From: Flavobacterium undicola
Lineage (GTDB): Bacteria; Bacteroidota; Bacteroidia; Flavobacteriales; Flavobacteriaceae
DNA: 49,678 nucleotides
NCBI RefSeq assembly: GCF_009909155.2
Contig: NZ_JAAAPM020000030.1
Coordinates: 1-49,678 of the forward strand
Direction: 5' to 3'
The translations under genes and the position numbers were made by a program. Of the stretch, positions 45,659-49,678 are shown in pieces. Each line of letters opens with the position of its first letter. Position 1 is the first letter of the stretch. The notes below the pieces were generated by a model, which saw only the letters and a program-made list of their open reading frames with translations, was not told the origin of the DNA and did not search any database.

Positions 45659-45804
45659 CTATTGTGAGATTTAATGGTAAAACTATTTTTTTTCGTATTT
45701 TCGTTTAACCTAAAAAACTGTTTTTATAGGTTACAAATGACTACAGGCCAAGAACTTTCAAGTTTGAACAAATCATTAAACTCAAAATAAAATTGATACC
45801 TAAA

Positions 45805-46563
45805 ATGCTAAAAAAACAACTATTTCTTTTATCTCTAATTGTATTAAGCGGAACTGTATTTGGACAAACAAAGTCTCTTACTAATAAGGAAAAAGCGAAA
45901 CTGTATCCAAAACAAGAAATTGTCTCCCGCTACCATAACGACTGGACACAAAAACATTACAAACAAAGAATAGCCACTTTTGAGAAAGAGCCTTTAGAAA
46001 TGGGCGACATTGTTTTTATTGGAAATAGTATCACGGAAAAAATTAAAAATTGGGATGAAAAATTCAACATCCCTCATATTCGCAATCGCGGAATCGCCGG
46101 TGACCTTACAGATGGCGTGTTAAAACGTCTTGATGAAATTGTTTATTTCAAACCTAAAGCAGTATTTATTATGATAGGTATCAATGATTTATTTAACAAA
46201 CATCATCTAGAAGATTCAGGGAAATTAAAATATGATAAAATAGTACCTTCAACCGCTTATGTGGGTAAAAATATAGTAAAGATTGCAAAAAGGATTCACC
46301 ATAAATCTCCAGAGACCAAAATTTATGTTCGTACAGTCTTACCTACTCGCAGAGAATATTTAAAGCAGGATATTTTAGCTGTAAATGCGATAATTAAAAA
46401 AAATGAAGCCAAAGATTATTATCAGGTTCTGGACTTCTACAGCCAATTTATTGATTCTAATGGTGATTTATCCAAAGAGCTTACCGTTGATGGTGTTCAT
46501 TTAAGCGATAAAGGCTACGAAAAATGGGTTAAGTTTGAAAAATCTGTAATTGAAGCATTATAG
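45805..46563 (+). CDS. Secreted SGNH/GDSL hydrolase
   Basis: 252 residues from the ATG at 45805 with signal peptide MLKKQLFLLSLIVLSGTVFG; a TTG 12 bp upstream is rejected. SGNH blocks: FIGNSIT (block I, catalytic Ser), NRGIAGD (block II Gly), GIND (block III Asn), and DGVHLS (block V Asp and His). Related to platelet-activating-factor acetylhydrolase-like and sialate-O-acetylesterase-like enzymes; deacetylates sugars or lipids. Exact substrate unknown. Confidence 0.9.
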   Translation: MLKKQLFLLSLIVLSGTVFGQTKSLTNKEKAKLYPKQEIVSRYHNDWTQKHYKQRIATFEKEPLEMGDIVFIGNSITEKIKNWDEKFNIPHIRNRGIAGDLTDGVLKRLDEIVYFKPKAVFIMIGINDLFNKHHLEDSGKLKYDKIVPSTAYVGKNIVKIAKRIHHKSPETKIYVRTVLPTRREYLKQDILAVNAIIKKNEAKDYYQVLDFYSQFIDSNGDLSKELTVDGVHLSDKGYEKWVKFEKSVIEAL

Positions 46564-46776
46564 ATTAAAACTTAGCACTAATTAAAATAAAATGTTGAAA
46601 AAACGTTATTAGTTACAAAAGCAACTAGATAGCAATGAAATTCTCTTCGTTCCAGAAGTAAAAACTAGCCCTAATAAAAAACACGAATTTTGAAACTTTT
46701 TCTGATTCTGATATAAAACAACCGCCAATTTAAATCCCGTACTTCACATAAATATAATAACTTAAAACATAATATT

Positions 46777-46899
46777 ATGAATAATATATTTAGAGGACTT
46801 TTAGCAGGTTACGGGGCAAAAAAATTAGGTGGTGGCTGTTTTGGAACTATCATCGTTTTTATTATTCTTTGGGTGTTGCTAGGGCAATGCAGTCATTAA
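46777..46899 (+). CDS. Small membrane peptide (40 aa)
   Basis: 40 residues: MNNIFRGLLAGYGAKKLGGG, then a hydrophobic helix (TIIVFIILWVLLGQ) and CSH. Start in an AATATT-ATG context like others here. Intact frame, plausible as a real gene but too short for certainty. Remaining sequence in 46564-46776 shows nothing. Confidence 0.55.
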   Translation: MNNIFRGLLAGYGAKKLGGGCFGTIIVFIILWVLLGQCSH

Positions 46900-46972
46900 A
46901 CTATTTTTTAATTCCATTATAAAATACCATTTACTACCAACTCAATTTAATGGTAGAAACCAAGGTGTTAAT

Positions 46973-46990
46973 CGAAGTCTCCCGACTTCG
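46973..46990. repeat. Hairpin repeat family H, copy 6
   Basis: Perfect CGAAGTC (46973-46979), loop TCCC, GACTTCG (46984-46990). Its tail (TTCCCACTCCTATTGCAAC) is diverged. The stretch from here to 47239 has no gene; a decayed CCGATAGCTAT palindrome lies near 47076. Confidence 0.6.
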
Positions 46991-47239
46991 TTCCCACTCC
47001 TATTGCAACTACAACTTTCAAAACTAATTTATCAGTTTTTGTTTACGCCTTTCGAAAAAGCTACGAAATCAGATTCCGATAGCTATTTGAATTCCAAATC
47101 GAGAAGAGTCTCTGCAAAATTTTAAATTCATTATTCTAAATTAGTAAGTGAATAATATAACTTTTAAGAATAGTTGTATAACAGAACTTGTATGTTCCTA
47201 TCTGACCTTTAGACTAAATAATTTTAACTATAAAATCTT

Positions 47240-48712
47240 ATGAAAAAATTACTATTTCTATGTGTAGCAATCGCTTTTACATTTACTTCAAGGGCACAAA
47301 CGGAAGATAAAAAATGGAATATTGGGTTACATGCAGGTGTTACTCAATATAGTGGCGATTTAGGTCGGGATTGGTACAAAACCGATAATTCCATGTACGG
47401 TTTTGGTGGTTTGTCTGTTTCTAGGTATTTAGGCAAATTATTTGATGTCAGCTTATTATTGTCTAAAGGAACTATGGGGTATCATAATGGAACAACTGCA
47501 GGTTTTAGATCTGATTTTAATGCAGCATCTATTAATTTACGCTTCAATATTGTAGCCCCTGAATATGTTATAAGACCGTATGTGTTTGCTGGCGCTGGCG
47601 CGATTTTATTTGATAACCAACTTAATTTTCATCAAGAAAAGTATGACTTTATGCTACCAACAGCCGGTGGGGGTATCAACATCAGACTTTCTCCAGTGGT
47701 AATGCTGAATCTGCAAGAAACATTTATGTTCTCCAACCATGATGGTCGTGACGGTGTTGACAATGCCGGGGGTAAAATGGAGAAAAAAGATTCGTATGTA
47801 ACTCATATGGTGGGGTTGACTTTCAATATGGGTAATTCTGTGGATACCGATCAAGATGGTGTATCAGACAAGAAGGATAATTGCCCTGATACTCCTGCGG
47901 GGGTTGCCGTAGACAAAATGGGTTGTCCATTAGACAAAGATGCCGATGGAGTTGCAGATTATTTGGACAATTGCCCGGATATTGCAGGTTCAAAAATGCT
48001 AAACGGTTGTCCAGATAGAGACAATGATGGAGTTGAAGATTCAAAAGACCAATGTCCAGACCAAGCAGGAACGGTTACACTTAATGGGTGCCCTGATGCT
48101 GACAAGGATGGCGTAGCCGATAAGGATGATCAATGTGCTAACACCAAATTAGGTACAAAAGTGGATAGCAAAGGTTGTCCAATGGATAGCGACAATGATG
48201 GTGTAACAGATGATATCGATCGTTGCCCAAATGTGGCTGGAATTGTAGCTCTCAATGGCTGTCCTGATGCTGACGGAGATGGCGTAGCAGATATGGATGA
48301 TAAATGTCCGAATGCTAAAGGAACTGCTGCAAACAATGGTTGTCCTGAAATTACTAAAGCTGATATTGTAAAAATAACCTATATCGGAAGCAAAATTTTC
48401 TTCGAAAACAATTCAGACAAATTAAAAGTAGCTTCACTATCACAATTGGATGCATTAATCCTAATCTTAAACAAATATCAAGGAGCCAAATTAACCATTG
48501 AAGGACATACAGACAACGTGGGAGCAGATGATTTTAATATGACTTTGTCCCAAAAACGTTCCGATTCTGTTAAAAAGTATTTAATGAGTAAAGGAATTGA
48601 AGAGGCTAGATTAATAGCCGTTGGATTTGGAGAGACCAAACCTGTAGCAGTAAATACCACTGCACTAGGCAAAGCCAAAAACCGTAGAGTAGAATTGAAA
48701 ACTAATTATTAA
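47240..48712 (+). CDS. OmpA family outer-membrane protein with thrombospondin type 3 repeats
   Basis: 490 residues. Signal peptide (1-19), N-terminal eight-strand-like barrel region (about 25-195), a run of TSP3 calcium-binding repeats (about 200-373; DTDQDGVSDKKDNCPDTPAG, DRDNDGVEDSKDQCPDQAG and similar, six to seven units), and an OmpA C-terminal domain (about 375-490; ITYIGSKIFFENNSDKL, GHTDNVGADDFN, KNRRVELK). Anchors the outer membrane to peptidoglycan; the acidic repeats bind calcium and act as a stiff periplasmic spacer. Confidence 0.95.
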   Translation: MKKLLFLCVAIAFTFTSRAQTEDKKWNIGLHAGVTQYSGDLGRDWYKTDNSMYGFGGLSVSRYLGKLFDVSLLLSKGTMGYHNGTTAGFRSDFNAASINLRFNIVAPEYVIRPYVFAGAGAILFDNQLNFHQEKYDFMLPTAGGGINIRLSPVVMLNLQETFMFSNHDGRDGVDNAGGKMEKKDSYVTHMVGLTFNMGNSVDTDQDGVSDKKDNCPDTPAGVAVDKMGCPLDKDADGVADYLDNCPDIAGSKMLNGCPDRDNDGVEDSKDQCPDQAGTVTLNGCPDADKDGVADKDDQCANTKLGTKVDSKGCPMDSDNDGVTDDIDRCPNVAGIVALNGCPDADGDGVADMDDKCPNAKGTAANNGCPEITKADIVKITYIGSKIFFENNSDKLKVASLSQLDALILILNKYQGAKLTIEGHTDNVGADDFNMTLSQKRSDSVKKYLMSKGIEEARLIAVGFGETKPVAVNTTALGKAKNRRVELKTNY

Positions 48713-48740
48713 ATAGTTGGTTGTTCATTGTTCCAAGAAG

Positions 48741-48773
48741 TGGTTGTCAAGAAATTGGCAACCATTTTTTTTT
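48741..48773 (+). terminator. Rho-independent terminator of the OmpA gene
   Basis: TGGTTGTCAA (48741-48750) pairs with TTGGCAACCA (48755-48764) with one wobble, followed by an eight-T run. Confidence 0.85.
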
Positions 48774-48871
48774 TACTTTTTTCCATTTATTACAAAACTA
48801 TTTTTGAAGGAAGTTGATAAATTTTGCATACAATCCCTATGTACATCCACAAGCATCGAGAAACTATCCAA

Positions 48872-48900
48872 TTGTACAAACCTATTATTTCTTAACTTTG
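48872..48900 (+). promoter_or_regulatory. Promoter of the nitroreductase gene
   Basis: TTG at 48872-48874, 18-bp spacer, TAACTTTG at 48893-48900. Both elements and the spacing fit the Bacteroidota consensus; the start codon is 30 bp downstream. The best promoter in the window. Confidence 0.7.
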
Positions 48901-48930
48901 CAGCCATAAAAAAAGTTAAAAACCACACCT

Positions 48931-49530
48931 ATGAATATTTTAAATTTAATACAAAAAAGATATACTGCAAAGAAATACAACGCTAACAAAACCATACCAC
49001 AAGAAAAAATAGAGGATTTAAAAGAAATTTTACGCCTCACTCCTTCTTCGATAAACATCCAGCCCTGGAAATTTACATTTGTACAAAATCCGGAAATGAA
49101 AGCCAAACTGGCTTCGGTTTCGATGCATAATACCGAGAAAATCAATCAGGCAAAACTATTGGTTGTATTTAGCGTAGCCGATGATTTAGATGCTTTTCAA
49201 AAAGTGGTTGATACCGAATTGCCTGAAGCCAGAAAGGATTGGTACAATAAAATGAAAGCAAGTATGCCGGAAGCTGATTTGAAAATATGGCTAGCCAAAC
49301 AAGTTTACATTGCGTTGGGAGTTGGTTTAACCGCCAGTGTTGCACTAGGTCTGGATTCAACAGCAATGGAAGGCATCGAATCCGATAAATACCAGGATAT
49401 TCTCAACATGACAGTATACAAACCACTATTTGCAATGGCTGTAGGTTATGGTTCCGAAGACGATTTCAACCGAATTGAAGTAACACCAAAATCCCGAAGA
49501 TTACTAGAAAGTGTAATTGAGACTATTTAA
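48931..49530 (+). CDS. Nitroreductase family NAD(P)H-dependent oxidoreductase
   Basis: 199 residues, FMN flavoprotein. IQKRYTAKKYNANKTI (FMN phosphate contacts), LTPSSINIQPWKFTFV, and the C-terminal VGYGSEDDFNR-KSRR region are typical of the NfsB-like group. Reduces quinones or nitroaromatics using NAD(P)H. Cytoplasmic, apparently a single-gene unit with its own promoter. The tail 49531-49678 shows only a weak TATCTTTG promoter-like word at 49599. Confidence 0.93.
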   Translation: MNILNLIQKRYTAKKYNANKTIPQEKIEDLKEILRLTPSSINIQPWKFTFVQNPEMKAKLASVSMHNTEKINQAKLLVVFSVADDLDAFQKVVDTELPEARKDWYNKMKASMPEADLKIWLAKQVYIALGVGLTASVALGLDSTAMEGIESDKYQDILNMTVYKPLFAMAVGYGSEDDFNRIEVTPKSRRLLESVIETI

Positions 49531-49678
49531 ACAGTGGAACAAATCACGCCTGTTCGAGGTATAATTTTTTTACAAAAAAATGCAATATAAAATGACGTTA
49601 TCTTTGTTAATAACCTGAATTAGAATTAGGCAGTGTAACAGTAAAGCAAATTAGTGTTATTTACCTGAGTTCGAGTTT

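Noticed and set aside
40374..46990. CRISPR array
   Set aside because: Repeats are hairpins spaced hundreds of bases apart with genes between them; no regular spacers or cas genes.
48717..48986. An 89-codon frame between the OmpA and nitroreductase genes
   Set aside because: It runs through the terminator T run and the promoter and has no protein features.

Overview
The window reads as a chromosomal segment of a low-G+C member of the Bacteroidota, most likely Flavobacterium or a close relative. The support is: PorP/SprF and CHU_C (type B) type IX secretion features, promoters of the TAnnTTTG type, AT-rich leaders without Shine-Dalgarno sequences, an arginine pathway using a succinyl/acetyl-ornithine carbamoyltransferase, and a bacillithiol-system YtxJ protein.

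Layout. (1) 1-9.7 kb: the 3' part of a giant secreted adhesin-like protein with tandem DUF11/DUF7507-type repeats and a type IX secretion C-terminal domain. It is followed by a PorP/SprF outer-membrane protein, a PorE-like TPR/PD40/OmpA protein, and three short paralogues that keep essentially only the PorE-type N-terminal TPR module. One of these has a 10-A tract right after its natural start codon that puts the start out of frame. (2) 10-17.2 kb, mostly minus strand: two CAP-domain lipoproteins, the cluster pyrR-pyrB-(STAS-like)-rnz-pdxH, a small plus-strand lipoprotein, and an ABC-F ATPase. (3) 17.4-24.1 kb: orphan lipoproteins, a GH20 hexosaminidase divergent from a FucP/NagP-type sugar transporter (a GlcNAc or chitin-oligomer pair), and a structured 660-bp intergenic region. 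(4) 24.1-35.9 kb: one complete arginine/proline block, GNAT-argG-argC-argD-proA-proB-argF'-argB-argE-(YcxB-like)-argH. It is punctuated by short dispersed repeats and led by a structured untranslated region. (5) 36-40 kb: a lipoprotein, YtxJ, ClpB and a small lipoprotein. (6) 40.3-47.1 kb: an accessory stretch of unrelated single genes (DUF2971, RhuM, an unknown 86-aa protein, a three-helix membrane protein, a serine hydrolase, an SGNH hydrolase, a 40-aa membrane peptide). Recurrent hairpin repeats of at least three families separate them. (7) 47.2-49.5 kb: an OmpA/TSP3 outer-membrane protein and a nitroreductase.

How the parts work together. The first block is a secretion or adhesion module: adhesin cargo, outer-membrane partner, and a peptidoglycan-anchored periplasmic scaffold. 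The arginine block carries every step from glutamate to arginine except carbamoyl phosphate synthesis, with the GNAT as the likely acyl-transfer first step. Inserted proAB ties it to proline synthesis. The most unusual material is the set of PorE-module mini-proteins, the hairpin-repeat family whose arms vary together between copies, and the paired element in front of two accessory genes. No tRNA, rRNA, CRISPR array or transposase gene was found.
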